This document shows positions 8,306-17,873 of a stretch of DNA of 64,000 nucleotides, one piece after another. Under the pieces are notes generated by a model. It ran no database searches. It worked only from the letters and a program-made list of their open reading frames with translations, and was not told where the DNA came from. The DNA is from Desulfonatronospira thiodismutans ASO3-1 (GTDB lineage: Bacteria; Desulfobacterota; Desulfovibrionia; Desulfovibrionales; Desulfonatronovibrionaceae): the NCBI RefSeq assembly GCF_000174435.1, contig NZ_ACJN02000003.1, positions 1,008,263 through 1,072,262 on the forward strand, written 5' to 3'. Every line of letters starts with the position of its first letter. The stretch's first letter is position 1. The translations under genes were made by a program, and so were the position numbers.

Positions 8306-9631
8306 TCAAGTCAACAAAAGCCGCAATACATCACGCACCCGGCCCGGAGAATATCCATGGGAGTCATAGAAAAATACATCATCCCTGCAATGTGTTCCTG
8401 TCCGGCCAAAATGACCGAAAACCTCCCTGCGGTCAAACTTGGCCTTCAAATCAAAACCGGCCCCGGGCACGCACAGGATATCCGGGGGCATGCCCGCACC
8501 GCCGGGGTATATCTCGTCAGCAGTATACACATGATCCATGACCTTTCGGCCCTGGTATTCAAGCGCCTGCAGGCACTCTCTGACCTGCCTGATCACCTCT
8601 GCCCGCTCCACCTGATCCACCCTGCCCCGGGCAAACCTGCCCCGGTCATGGATATAAATCCTTCCCGGATCCAGGGCAAAGGCCCGGCTCTCGGGATGCA
8701 TACACCCGGGGTCCAGCTCGTCGCCGGGAGGGCGGGACAGGCTTAAAAAACCTTCCGCCATTAACAGGGCATTTACATCCACCTCGGTGATAAGCCCGGC
8801 AAAACCATGATCAGCCACACACATAAGCCTCTTGGGGCCTGGCAGATCCTCAAACCTGGACAAAACTTCCCCTGCGGCCCGGTCCAGGGATTTCATAAGA
8901 CCCATACAGTCGCTGTGCAGACTGTGCTTTTCATCCTCCAGGGCATGGAATAGAAAATGCCCCAGGCGGTCCAGCTCGGTAAAGACGATTATAAAAAGAT
9001 CCCAGGCCTGATCCGGCCAGAAAAGATCCAGGGCCATGAGTCTGGAGCTGATGGTCAGGTGCAGTTCTTCAATGAGCCTGTCTGGTCTGTCCAGGCCAAG
9101 GGTGGTATCAGCCTCCAGCCTGTAGCCTTTCTGGCTGAGTATTGGATAAAGCGCCCCGGGGTACACAGCCCTTTCCAGGCTTGGAGCCACAAACCCGGAA
9201 ACGAGCATGCCCTTTAGCTCCGGAGCCGGGTATGTACAGGGCAGGTTGATTATCCTGCATGTCTGACCGGCCCTGGCCAGGTAATCCCATACGGTATCCG
9301 TTCTTACACAACTAAAGTCGGTCAGCCCCATTTGATAGCTCTGGGGATCAATATGGGTAAACCCGTAAACACCGTGTTCTTCAGGTCCCCTGGCGGTAAA
9401 AAAAGAGGCCCAGTTCACCGGGGAGACTTCCGGCAGTTCCGAGGTGATGCCCATACAGCTGCCCGAATCCAGCAGCTCTTTCATGTTTGTCCATACTCCT
9501 TTTCGGCAAAGGCTCCCGGCAAGACCAAGGGAGAGCCCGTCCAGGCCCAGTATTACCGTCTTGCGGTCCAACCCCCTTTCCAGCCCGGCATTTACCCCCC
9601 GGCCCAGCAAATGATATCTTGACGATTGCAT
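8306..9631 (-). CDS. Alkaline phosphatase superfamily protein (type I phosphodiesterase/nucleotide pyrophosphatase-like)
   Basis: The 441-residue protein belongs to the alkaline phosphatase superfamily. The metal-binding residues are seen as ILGLDGLS near residue 30, VSPVNWASFFTA near 70 (Ser/Thr nucleophile region), FTELDRLGH near 215 and CVADHGF near 270. Members cleave phosphodiesters or pyrophosphates, or act on AMP-like and glycan substrates; the substrate here is unknown. No signal peptide is obvious, so a cytosolic place is likely. The first 20 residues are poorly conserved in character and the true start could lie slightly downstream. It ends 60 bases from tRNA-Leu, on the opposite strand. 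Confidence 0.82.
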   Translation of the reverse strand: MQSSRYHLLGRGVNAGLERGLDRKTVILGLDGLSLGLAGSLCRKGVWTNMKELLDSGSCMGITSELPEVSPVNWASFFTARGPEEHGVYGFTHIDPQSYQMGLTDFSCVRTDTVWDYLARAGQTCRIINLPCTYPAPELKGMLVSGFVAPSLERAVYPGALYPILSQKGYRLEADTTLGLDRPDRLIEELHLTISSRLMALDLFWPDQAWDLFIIVFTELDRLGHFLFHALEDEKHSLHSDCMGLMKSLDRAAGEVLSRFEDLPGPKRLMCVADHGFAGLITEVDVNALLMAEGFLSLSRPPGDELDPGCMHPESRAFALDPGRIYIHDRGRFARGRVDQVERAEVIRQVRECLQALEYQGRKVMDHVYTADEIYPGGAGMPPDILCVPGAGFDLKAKFDRREVFGHFGRTGTHCRDDVFFYDSHGYSPGRVRDVLRLLLT

Positions 9632-9690
9632 CAGGGCAGGATAAATGATTTATCTACAGCAATCAATGCAGGCCTTCCCCCAAACCCCGC

Positions 9691-9779
9691 GCCCGGGTGG
9701 CGGAATCTGGTAGACGCCAGGGACTTAAAATCCCTTGGAGCTTTGCTCCGTGCCGGTTCGAGTCCGGCCCCGGGCACCA
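9691..9779 (+). tRNA. tRNA-Leu (anticodon UAA), with encoded CCA
   Basis: The acceptor stem GCCCGGG pairs with CCCGGGC, and the TTCGAGTCC T-loop, a long variable arm (TTGGAGCTTTGCTCCG) and anticodon loop CTTAAAA give tRNA-Leu(UAA). The 3' CCA is encoded. Its last 24 bases are the island's attachment site, and integration left the tRNA intact. Confidence 0.95.
9756..9779 (+). other. attL (24-bp core at the 3' end of tRNA-Leu)
   Basis: The sequence GTTCGAGTCC...GGGCACCA at 9756-9779 is repeated exactly at 44945-44968. Divergence begins at once on both sides, which marks a site-specific recombination core. The integrase gene starts 221 bases inside. Confidence 0.92.
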
Positions 9780-9999
9780 TCATCCAATCCAGCACTGTCC
9801 AGCGACAAAAAACAACCCTCATAAAAGCCCGTACACACTCGGTTTTTAGTGCATACTTGTCCAGCTTTATCCGTTGACATCCAATAAATCCTGCGGGTAT
9901 AATAACGGGTATAAGCACTCAATCGAAGTTTTTTCCTGAAAAAATACCCGCAAATACAATTTAACATGCTGAAATCATTTAACATAAAAGAGGTTTCAG

Positions 10000-11205
10000 A
10001 TGAGTTTGACTGACGTTCAGGTTAAAGGACTCAAACCCGGCAGCACTAAATACAGGGTTAAAGATAAAGACGGCATGTATTTAGAGGTCACTCCTGCAGG
10101 CGGAAAACTCTGGCGCTTTAAATACAGGTTTAACGGGAAAAACAAGCTGCTAGCTCTTGGAAAATACCCTGATGTCAGCCTGGCCAAAGCCCGGGAAAAA
10201 CTCAGCATAGCCAGGCAACAGATAGCTGAAGGAAAAGACCCGGCCTACATCAAAAAAATTGAGAAAGCTGAGAAAGAAAATACTTTCAAGGCTATTACCG
10301 ACGAGTGGTGGAGAGCCAAGAAATCAACCTGGACGCCTGGACATGCTGAAAAAGTTTACAGACGGCTTGAAATCGACGTGCTACCTTATCTTAAAGACCG
10401 CCCAATAAAAGAAATCACCGCACGAGAAATCCTTGAAGTATTAAAAAAGGCTGAGGCCAGAGGAGTAACTGACACTGCCTACCGGCTGGCTCAAATGTGC
10501 TCGAACATCTTCATATTTGCACTGGCAAGCGGACGTGCTGAACATAACCCTGCAGCAGATATTTCCAAGGCTTTGACCGCACACCCCAAAACAAACAGGC
10601 CTGCCATCACTGAGCCGGACGAGATAAAAGAACTGTTGTTGGCCATAGACGGGTTTACAGGCTCATACACCGTGCTTTGTGCCCTCAAAATAGCCATCCT
10701 GGTCTTTGTCCGGCCCGGCGAACTCCGTCAAGCCAGTTGGGCAGAAATCAATTTTGATGAAGCGCTATGGTATGTACCGTCCCAGCGAATGAAAATGAAA
10801 AGAGAGCACCTGGTCCCCCTATCAGGGCAAGCTGTAAAGATTTTGAAAGACATACACCCTCTTACCGGAGCCGGCCATTACGTCTTCCCCTCCATAAGAA
10901 CCAATTCCAGACCCATGAGCGAAAACACCCTCAATGCTGCTCTCAGGAGACTGGGCTATCCCCAGGAGAAATTATGCGCACACGGCTTCAGAACAATGGC
11001 CAGCACCAGGCTGCATGAAATGGGCTGGCCTTCTGATATCATCGAGTTTCAGCTTGCCCATGTGGATCAAAATAAAATCCGAGGGATATACAACCGAGCC
11101 GAATATCTTGATCAGAGGACAAAAATGATGCAGGCTTGGGCTGATTATCTTGACGACCTGAAGACTGGCAAGACTGCGAAAAAGTTCAATAATACAAACA
11201 GTTAA
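10000..11205 (+). CDS. int: Tyrosine site-specific integrase (P4-type, DUF4102 N-terminus)
   Basis: The 401-residue protein starts with the DUF4102 arm-binding domain (LTDVQVKGLKPG...GMYLEVTPAGGKLWRFKYR) and ends with the phage integrase catalytic domain. Catalytic residues are R238 (FVRPGEL), H328 and R331 (HGFRTMAST), H354 (LAHVD) and the nucleophile Y364 (GIYNRAEYL). It should insert and excise the island at the tRNA-Leu 3' end. It begins 221 bp inside attL, the usual place. AGAGG precedes the ATG. All catalytic residues are intact, so the enzyme is probably active. Confidence 0.95.
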   Translation: MSLTDVQVKGLKPGSTKYRVKDKDGMYLEVTPAGGKLWRFKYRFNGKNKLLALGKYPDVSLAKAREKLSIARQQIAEGKDPAYIKKIEKAEKENTFKAITDEWWRAKKSTWTPGHAEKVYRRLEIDVLPYLKDRPIKEITAREILEVLKKAEARGVTDTAYRLAQMCSNIFIFALASGRAEHNPAADISKALTAHPKTNRPAITEPDEIKELLLAIDGFTGSYTVLCALKIAILVFVRPGELRQASWAEINFDEALWYVPSQRMKMKREHLVPLSGQAVKILKDIHPLTGAGHYVFPSIRTNSRPMSENTLNAALRRLGYPQEKLCAHGFRTMASTRLHEMGWPSDIIEFQLAHVDQNKIRGIYNRAEYLDQRTKMMQAWADYLDDLKTGKTAKKFNNTNS

Positions 11206-11223
11206 TCTTTGACAGGGTGATTT

Positions 11224-12525
11224 ATGCCACAGTCTCCAAGTAAGAATTTGTTCCCCCTTCTAAACCTGGATATGGTGCAGGAGTTTGCAGAAAAAATCTT
11301 AAGCCACTTCCCCTATTTGCACGCTACCAAAGTAACCCTGTACAAAAACACACCCAGGTTGGCTGCCTTTTTGCCAAGATACAAAACAACATATATCCTG
11401 GTCATTGAAGTCCTGGATCTGGATCGTTACACGCAGCAATATGAGGAGTTAAAAGAATACTTAAAGCCACCATTTAACCAGAAACTTTTTTCGCTGACTG
11501 GAGATGCGCTTGCAGGTACATACTTCAACCCTCCACCACCAGAATACAATCATTGGGATGAATGGGATTTTCACCTTGTCACTGTAAATTGGAAAAACAT
11601 CCCGAGCGATTACATAACAGTATCAAAGCACTTTGTTACTCACGCGCAGCAGAGTGAATCTACAGCAATCTTTAGCAACGATAAAGCTATAAGCTTGAAT
11701 GACAAAATCACGGTCAACAGGAAGTTGCAAGTCCTGTGTAGCAGGATCGAATATTTTTCAAATAGAATTGAGCAGCATGATAAAATAGAAGACCAATATA
11801 TTCTGACAAAGTTAAGAGAAAAGTTTCAACACACTTTCCATGATTTTATACAAAAAAGTACGGACTTGTGTATAAATATCAACAAGAATGTACTACCTGG
11901 AGATCAAACAAAAATTACCATGGACGATGATTTTTTTGATGCATCATTTATAGACAATGGAAATCACTTCATTGTAACATATAACCAAATTACAAATACA
12001 TACACTAAAAAAAGAGGATTTATATATTTAAGATATATACTTCAAAATAAAGGGAATGAAGTAAGCCATAAAGAGATTTTACATGAATTAAACCCCACAC
12101 CTCTAACTGAGATAAACAATATAAATAGCGAAGACAATGTTGAAATTAGAAATGAGATTGACGAGTCAGTAGGTTCTACCCCTGACGAAAAGGCATTCGA
12201 AGATTACAAAGAACGATATTTAGAAATGGAAGAAGAAATCGAAGATGCAAGAAGAAATAAAAATTATGTCTTGCTTGAAGAGCTAATGAAAGAAAAAGAG
12301 TTCTATGATTCAGAATTTAAAAATCTTTACTATACAAAAAAATATGGCCATATCAACAAAACAGAAAAAAAGATAGTCAACACTGTTGGAAAAAGACTGA
12401 ATGAAGCAATACAAACAATTTTAACAGATAATCAGGAACTTGGAGACCATCTAAAAAAAAACATAACTCCACATGGCCACATAAAATACAGGCCCTCCCC
12501 GGACCTGCACTGGAAATTCGAATAA
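11224..12525 (+). CDS. Uncharacterised protein with C-terminal winged-helix/coiled-coil regulator-like region
   Basis: This 433-residue protein has no assigned function. Its last 150 residues recall a module seen at the end of many bacterial regulatory or TPR proteins: a winged-helix-like segment (KRGFIYLRYILQNKGNEVSHKEIL), an acidic coiled coil (DYKERYLEMEEEIEDARR) and a helical tail ending in a GHIKYRPSP-like segment. The N-terminal half is unlike anything I recognise. It follows the integrase by 18 bases and is more AT-rich than the integrase in its second half. Cargo or regulation of the integrase are both possible. Confidence 0.7.
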   Translation: MPQSPSKNLFPLLNLDMVQEFAEKILSHFPYLHATKVTLYKNTPRLAAFLPRYKTTYILVIEVLDLDRYTQQYEELKEYLKPPFNQKLFSLTGDALAGTYFNPPPPEYNHWDEWDFHLVTVNWKNIPSDYITVSKHFVTHAQQSESTAIFSNDKAISLNDKITVNRKLQVLCSRIEYFSNRIEQHDKIEDQYILTKLREKFQHTFHDFIQKSTDLCININKNVLPGDQTKITMDDDFFDASFIDNGNHFIVTYNQITNTYTKKRGFIYLRYILQNKGNEVSHKEILHELNPTPLTEINNINSEDNVEIRNEIDESVGSTPDEKAFEDYKERYLEMEEEIEDARRNKNYVLLEELMKEKEFYDSEFKNLYYTKKYGHINKTEKKIVNTVGKRLNEAIQTILTDNQELGDHLKKNITPHGHIKYRPSPDLHWKFE

Positions 12526-12550
12526 AAACCTTTCTGCCACAATATACTGC

Positions 12551-13400
12551 ATCGAGTATGGTGAGGTGGGTTGATCATACTCACCTCACCCCTCTCACAG
12601 AACCGCACTTACGGATCTTATATAAGGCTTTTTTTCATGCGTTTGTTCCGACAGTGAAACAAAAATGACGCCTCCTTGCTGCTCATTTCAACAACAAGGA
12701 AATGCCCAGTCCTGCTGATCCCTCCTCCACACCATATCTGGCTATGCCAGGCTCTTCATTCTGGCCAGAATCTTTTTAGCTCCCAGGCAGTACCTACCTC
12801 TTCAAGTCTGCCTTACTCCAGTGAACGGACTTATCTGTCAAAATCCCTGTTACGATCATCCGGCAGAAAGAGTCCCTCCTGCCAGCGGCTTCGTGTTCCA
12901 TATACAGCACAGTATATTTACTGAATCACTTCACACACACTTCCCCCTCGCAGCCTCCGGCGCTTTTAACTTCTCCGAAGACCCATACGAGCCAGGTATG
13001 AAGTCATCCCGATTTTTTCCCTCCAGTCTGTTACCAGTTTTCCTCGGCCGGACTTCATCACTGCTATGGAATCATTTGCCACCTGCACCGCTTAAGACCC
13101 GCCTTGGGTCTCCCTTTGTACGGATCTTACCCTCTCAGGACGATACAGGGCTTCTCCGGTCCATTGTCCGGACCCCTGTGAGGTTTATCGACCCCAATCA
13201 CACACAGGTCTCACCGAATATCCGGATTTATAACATTTTAAAAGATCACCCGCCTGCCCTGCCGCATCAGGTTCACTTACGCTCCGGCCACTTCACATCC
13301 TATCGCTTCCTTCAGACCTTCTGTTACCAGCAAGCCCTTGCGGGTCGGATTGTCTTCCCTTCGGTCGGGGCGACCCTAGCTTCTTTCAGCTGGGCTTTGT
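12551..13400 (-). mobile_element. Probable RT-less group II intron relic
   Basis: No protein-coding gene is convincing in this 850-bp stretch; its plus-strand ORFs look like non-coding shadows. Read on the minus strand it has the signature of a bacterial group II intron 3' end: a degenerate domain V (AGCC...GTGCGGTTCTGTGAGAGG at about 12596-12636), then a domain VI-like hairpin (12561-12592, stem GGTGAGGTG / CACCTCACC) and the terminal ACTCGAT at 12551-12557. The 850-base size fits an intron that lost its reverse transcriptase ORF. A clear GTGYG 5' end is not visible, so the 5' limit is approximate and the element is probably inactive. Confidence 0.55.
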
Positions 13401-13408
13401 GACAAAAA

Positions 13409-13425
13409 GTGTCACTAAGGTGACA
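13409..13425. promoter_or_regulatory. Possible operator palindrome upstream of the island regulators
   Basis: GTGTCACTAAGGTGACA has TGTCAC and GTGACA-type half sites (GTCAC...GTGAC) around a short spacer, 60 bases before the Cro-like gene. A second GTGACA occurs nearby at 13399-13404. Confidence 0.35.
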
Positions 13426-13485
13426 GTAAAAATCACCTCTATATCTTTAGAAGACAAAAAAAGAAAAACAAAAAGAGGTGAAGTT

Positions 13486-13710
13486 ATGTTGAATCCAAAA
13501 TTTATCAATGAACTTAAGGAATCCGGCGTGCCTCTGCACAGACTCGCATGGGAGTCAGGACTGACCCCGAGCCAAGTGTACCGTATTACATGCGGAATAG
13601 AGAGGCCGGAACCTGGGTGCCGGAAGGTAGAAGCCCTTTGCAGACATCTCAAGATGGACCCTGAAGAGGCATTTGTCACCAACCGCCAGGAGGGTCACCG
13701 TGATGGATAA
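13486..13710 (+). CDS. Small Cro/CI-type helix-turn-helix regulator
   Basis: The 74-residue protein contains a helix-turn-helix of the XRE/Cro type: VPLHRLAWESGLTPSQVYRITCG, followed by CRKVEALCRHLKMDPEEAF, a typical helix 4-5. ATG 13486 was chosen because AGAGGTGA lies upstream at good distance; a longer reading from 13399 lacks a ribosome binding site and enters the intron relic. It overlaps the AlpA-like gene by 8 bases. It probably controls excision or replication genes of the island. The palindrome GTGTCACTAAGGTGACA just upstream (13409-13425) could be its operator. Confidence 0.78.
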   Translation: MLNPKFINELKESGVPLHRLAWESGLTPSQVYRITCGIERPEPGCRKVEALCRHLKMDPEEAFVTNRQEGHRDG

Positions 13711-13891
13711 TCAAACTGAAAAACTATTACGCTTAAGAGATGTCTTGGACAGGATTCCGGTCAGCAAGTCGACCTGGTGGGATGGAGTAAAAAAGGGACG
13801 TTTCCCCAAGCCCATCAAGCTCGGTCCAAGGACGACCTGCTGGAAGGAATCAGATATCGACGACTTGATTAATAAAGGATGGCAGATATGA
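13703..13891 (+). CDS. AlpA/excisionase-type DNA-binding protein
   Basis: The 62-residue protein matches the AlpA/MerR-like HTH family: LLRLRDVLDRIPVSKSTWWDGVKKGRFPKPIKLGPRTTCWKESDIDDLI. In P4-like satellites and PICIs this small protein activates or controls integrase and excision. ATG 13703 has AGGAGG upstream and overlaps the previous gene. An earlier ATG at 13673 is inside the Cro-like gene without a ribosome binding site. The position next to the primase gene is that expected for satellites. Confidence 0.85.
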   Translation: MDNQTEKLLRLRDVLDRIPVSKSTWWDGVKKGRFPKPIKLGPRTTCWKESDIDDLINKGWQI

Positions 13892-14021
13892 AGTACTGCA
13901 TAAATAAAATCACCGTACTGCAAGGGTGTCAAGTATATTTCCTGCAAACTGGCCTAGTTATAAAAAACTGGCTTTACAACCCTGCCGGCATGACCGCCGT
14001 AGTATTAGCAGGAGGTTTCAT

Positions 14022-16486
14022 ATGTTAAATTTAGCACACCTCCCTGACGTTTCAGGTATGGAACAGGATATGATGTCTGCGGCTCTAGTTTATGCAGAGA
14101 CTGGCTTTCCGGTCTTCCCCTGCAGGAATAAGAAACCCATCACTGATCATGGTCACAAAGACGCCACCACGGATGAGGCCATTATAAGAAAGTGGTGGAC
14201 CCGCAACCCCGATGCGCAAATAGGAACGCCCACTGGACCTGCCAGCGGGGTCTGGGCGTTGGATGAAGATTTGCCGGATGGTCCTGATACCCTGGAGCAG
14301 CTAATAGATACCTACGGTCCTCTGCCGCCTACAAGAACACAGCAAACAGGCAGTGGTGGCAAGCAGTTCCTTTTTTCTTGGAATGGATGCCAAGTACGCA
14401 ACAGCACCAGCAAGATCGGACCGGATATAGATGTACGCGGGGACGGTGGATACATCATTCTACCGCCATCCGGGCACCCCTCTGGGGGTGTATATCAGTG
14501 GATCAACGAGCTAAGCCCGGCGGCTGCCCCGGACTGGTTATCTGAATTAGCCCTCAATCCAAGGAGGCCAAAAACCGCTCTCCAGGATACTAACGCTGCA
14601 ACATTCCAGGGTACAGCCTATGGTCGTGCTGCTCTGGAAAGAGAAGTGGAAAGAGTGTCAACTGCTTCAGAGGGTACGCGCAACGATACGCTGAACAAGG
14701 CCGCTTTTGCCTTAGGCCAGCTTGTAGCCGGTAATGGACTTTCAGAAAATGATGTCCTGACTGCTCTGTCAAATGCGGCTCTCGAAAACGGCCTTGAGCA
14801 CAGAGAGGTTGAAAAGACTATTCAAAGTGGCATTGAGGCAGGGAAACAGAACCCCAGAAGCATATCCAATGACGGATATGACAGAGGCAACAACCTACCG
14901 TCATCCAGGGAGTCCAGCACTGGTGCACTTCGTGACGGTAATGACGGTAATGACGGTATCACTGAGGATAGAACTACCCTTACCCTTCCCCCGCCTCCTC
15001 TGGATGTCTTTTATTATGACATCAGAAAGGCCATGGAGAACATAGCTGAGACCAAAAAGCCCCCTATCGAAGTATGCGTATCCGGCATCCTGGCTCTTGC
15101 CTCAGGTCTGGTAGGTAGATCCCGTGGAATAACCATCAAGGCCGGCTGGTCTGAAAGAGGCAATCTCTATATTGGCCTTGTGGGGAGATCCAGCTGTGGC
15201 AAATCCCCAGCCATCAATTCCATCTTCAAGCCAATCTATGAGAAGGAGAAGCGGTACCAGGAGCAGTATCAACGTGAGATGGAAGCTTATGAGCTTGCAC
15301 TCCAGGAATGGAGAAGCAGAAAAAAGGATGCTCCTCCTGAGCCCAAGCCTGAGCCCCCTGTCAGGATAGACTTGGTCCTTGATGACTGGACCATAGAAGC
15401 TGCAGCGGACAGCTTGTCGGCAAACCCAAGAGGTGTACTTCTATACCGGGACGAACTTGCAGGCATGCTCATGGACCTTGAAAATACTCAGGAGAAAAGG
15501 GTGCCACGAAAACCAGGCTTATGACTGCTTATGATGGCAGCAAGCCGTGGAAAATTAGCAGAGCAACCTCGGACCGCAGCAACTTCATCCCAGAACCGTG
15601 TGTCAGCCTTTATGGAGGAATTCAGCCAGCCATCGCCAAAGACCTGTTTAACAATAAAGACATCGACAGCGGCTTCCTTGGCCGGTTTATGTTCATTCAG
15701 GCTATCCAGAGGGTGCCGGCAACTTTTTCAGAAGAAGAAGAATCTATGGCCACCCAGGAAACTCTTAAGAAGCTTGTAAATGGGCTGGACTCCTTTAGCT
15801 TCCATGAAACTACTCAATACATTCAGGTCAGTGCTGAAGCCAAGCAGACGTTCATAAGCTGGCATGACAAGCTGGCTTACGAAGCATGGTTCGCTGAAAA
15901 CGATGGAGAGGGCAGTCTGCTGAACAAGATAAGAGCACAAGGATTAAGAGTATGCTTGATCCTGCACTGCATTGATGCAGTTATGAACGAGCAAGACGAA
16001 ATGATGAAGATCAGCAATGATACCATGGTTAAGGCCTTGAAGCTGATGGACTGGATAAGAACACACACCCAGGCTACATGGAAGATGCTGATGGATAAAG
16101 CAGCAACTCCTTCAGGGCAGGACGTACGTGTTGCACAGGCCATTTTTGCCCTGGAAGGGGAGATTACAAACTCCTGGCTGCCTACTGGCCGTATAACCGA
16201 ATTGGTCAATGACGGATTAGACCACAGGTACCATTTAACTGCGGAACAGGTGGGAAGAGCATGCAAAGGGTTGCAGCTTGAAAACAAAGCCAAGTCTCAT
16301 GCCAGGGGCTTTATAATCACCCCAGAGGACATCAAGAGGCTTAGCTCCTTTGTTCCTGAAAAAGAACCGTCATATCTGTCATATGTGTCAGAACCTAGTA
16401 TTGACGGGGCTTATGAGTATGACACTTCGGAGAGTGCACCGTCATACCCGTCATGCCATGAAGATGATGAGGGGGTGCCGATCTGA
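14022..16486 (+). pseudogene. Prim-Pol/DUF3987 replication protein, split by a -1 frameshift
   Basis: Frame 1 (14022-15524) holds an N-terminal bifunctional primase/polymerase domain: YAETGFPVFPCRNKKPI, the catalytic LDED, and DVRGDGGYIILPPSGH. It goes on into a DUF3987 domain with P-loop GRSSCGKS near residue 395 and the conserved DELAG. After DLENTQE (about 15494) the reading must shift by -1 to give KGATKTRLMTAYDGSKPW and the rest of DUF3987 to 16486. Joined, about 820 residues make a complete family member, probably the island's replication initiator/primase. The shift lies at GGAGAAAAGGG. It may be a mutation, a sequencing error or, less likely, programmed slippage. ATG 14022 has AGGAGG upstream. 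Confidence 0.82.
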
Positions 16487-17112
16487 TGTTGCCCGATGGA
16501 GTTACTACCAGGTTTGTACAAGGCCAGCTCAGGCTTTTTGGTCTCAATGAACTGCACCCGAAGACCAAAAACGAGGTCGTAGAATGGGCCAGGAAGAACC
16601 GCCAAGAATTACAGCAGGCCCGCTTTAATGAACTCCTTCATTTAACAGGGGCTCATATAAGCCGGCGTTCTGGAAAAATAACCCTGGTCTTCGATCCTCC
16701 CCTTGCCGGTCCTGACCATGATCAGAAAAGATGGCAACTGGCAGGGGAGCTTGAAGAGATGTTCAGGAAAATGCCTGAGCTGGCCATTTCTAAATCCACC
16801 AGGTCTGACCCAGCTGCACCCCATAAAGAGGTGAAAAAGAAGATCACCCCAGAGATGATGAGGTCTCAAAAAGCATCCCGGCCATGGATCTTGCCCAGAC
16901 TGCCCGAGCTTAAGACTTATGGATGGACCCCGCGTATGCTTTTCCGGGTGGGGCGTTTCAAATATCCTCTCGGAAATTGGGGTCCAGCATGGTGTGATAA
17001 CTGGGTCCGCCCGGACGTGAAGGTCAAAATTGACCCAGACGGTGCAATCCGCTGGAGCTGGACTGAAAAAACCGGCAGGACAGTGACTCAGGCCAAGAGG
17101 CCGTATATATGA
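16486..17112 (+). CDS. Uncharacterised island protein
   Basis: The 208-residue basic protein is not one I recognise. It has an N-terminal helical segment (LHPKTKNEVVEWARKNRQELQQARF), a short beta-rich part and a C-terminal Trp-rich region (GNWGPAWCDNWVRPDVKVKIDPDGAIRWSW). The start overlaps the stop of the DUF3987 frame by one base, which implies translational coupling and a role in the same replication module. It has no membrane segment or signal peptide. Confidence 0.65.
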   Translation: MLPDGVTTRFVQGQLRLFGLNELHPKTKNEVVEWARKNRQELQQARFNELLHLTGAHISRRSGKITLVFDPPLAGPDHDQKRWQLAGELEEMFRKMPELAISKSTRSDPAAPHKEVKKKITPEMMRSQKASRPWILPRLPELKTYGWTPRMLFRVGRFKYPLGNWGPAWCDNWVRPDVKVKIDPDGAIRWSWTEKTGRTVTQAKRPYI

Positions 17113-17141
17113 ACCAGAAATATCGTTATAAGGAGAAAAAA

Positions 17142-17402
17142 ATGAAAGATTACATCAACCTTGCCCAGCTAAAACGCAGAGGCTGGACAATCAAGCTGAT
17201 TGCAGACTTCAAGCCCGAGCACGATTCTGAAGCAGATAACCCCATCAATCCGGCCTGGGCACCTCAGAAGCTGTATGATTTGGACAAGATTAAGGCGATT
17301 GAGGCCACTCCGGAGTTTCAGGGCCGAAAGAAGTGGGCCAACTGGTTTCAGGGCCACATGAAGGAACTGGCCCGGCAGCGCAAGGAAGCTCGGTCTACCT
17401 GA
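17142..17402 (+). CDS. Small uncharacterised island protein
   Basis: The 86-residue protein reads MKDYINLAQLKRRGWTIKLI and then a Pro/Trp-containing part, ending in a basic tail. AAGGAG upstream of ATG 17142 supports this start over ATG 17109. The opening segment, with LKRRGWT and the later KLYDLDKIKAIEATPEF, resembles phage small proteins of the kind that bind a short DNA site, but I cannot name the family. It is the last gene of the rightward replication cluster, and a terminator follows. Confidence 0.6.
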   Translation: MKDYINLAQLKRRGWTIKLIADFKPEHDSEADNPINPAWAPQKLYDLDKIKAIEATPEFQGRKKWANWFQGHMKELARQRKEARST

Positions 17403-17411
17403 GCATCCATA

Positions 17412-17445
17412 AAAGGGGAGGGCTTTTAATCAGGCCTTCCCCTTT
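17412..17445. terminator. Convergent terminator hairpin
   Basis: AAAGGGGAGGGC pairs with GGCCTTCCCCTTT with one mismatch; T-runs or A-runs lie on both sides. It separates the rightward gene 17142-17402 from the leftward terminase-like gene. Confidence 0.65.
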
Positions 17446-17873
17446 AACATCCTTTCCTGCCAGTTCTCATTAAATTTTTCCCAGCCAATCACGGCCACGC
17501 CGCAACCAGCGTTCCCCGGCTCCTCCGCCTTGACTGACACCTTCTCCCTCCAATCATGATTCACCCGCAGATCAAACATCAACCCCCTCAATCGCCCAGG
17601 CTCCAGCTCCCCGTCCACCAGGGCTTGAGCTTTACAGGCTTCAATCTTCATCAAGGCCCTGCGTATCGCTTTGGAAAAATGTGCATGGGCCTTGGATGCA
17701 GTGGCGTAGTATTTCAACGCTGATGGATCAGTAAAGCCGAGGTGCAAGCACAGTCCACTCACTGTAGGAATTTCTTCCCACTCATGGCATGCATCAAAAT
17801 AGGAATTTATTCTCTCCTGCATTTGGGGTGCATTGCTATACAGCCTGGGCCTGCCTGGTTTTCTTCTGCGCAT
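17430..17873 (-). CDS. Small terminase-like protein (P22 gp3-like), copy 1
   Basis: The 147-residue protein begins with the basic RRRKPGRPRLY segment and continues with the pattern of phage small terminase/DNA-packaging proteins: IPTVSGLCLHLGFTDPSAL, then FSKAIRRALMKIEACKAQAL, and FDLRVNHDWREK. In phages TerS recognises the pac/cos site and guides the large terminase. No TerL is present on the island. Phage satellites carry such an orphan TerS to redirect a helper's packaging motor; that role is inferred here. It is on the strand opposite to its neighbours. A second, distant homologue is at 25458-25997. Confidence 0.75.
   Translation of the reverse strand: MRRRKPGRPRLYSNAPQMQERINSYFDACHEWEEIPTVSGLCLHLGFTDPSALKYYATASKAHAHFSKAIRRALMKIEACKAQALVDGELEPGRLRGLMFDLRVNHDWREKVSVKAEEPGNAGCGVAVIGWEKFNENWQERMLKGKA

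Noticed and set aside
12676-13402. Plus-strand ORFs of 82 and 193 codons
   Set aside because: Composition (Ser, Pro, Leu, Arg rich) and lack of a ribosome binding site point to a structured RNA read in antisense; the intron relic explains the region better.
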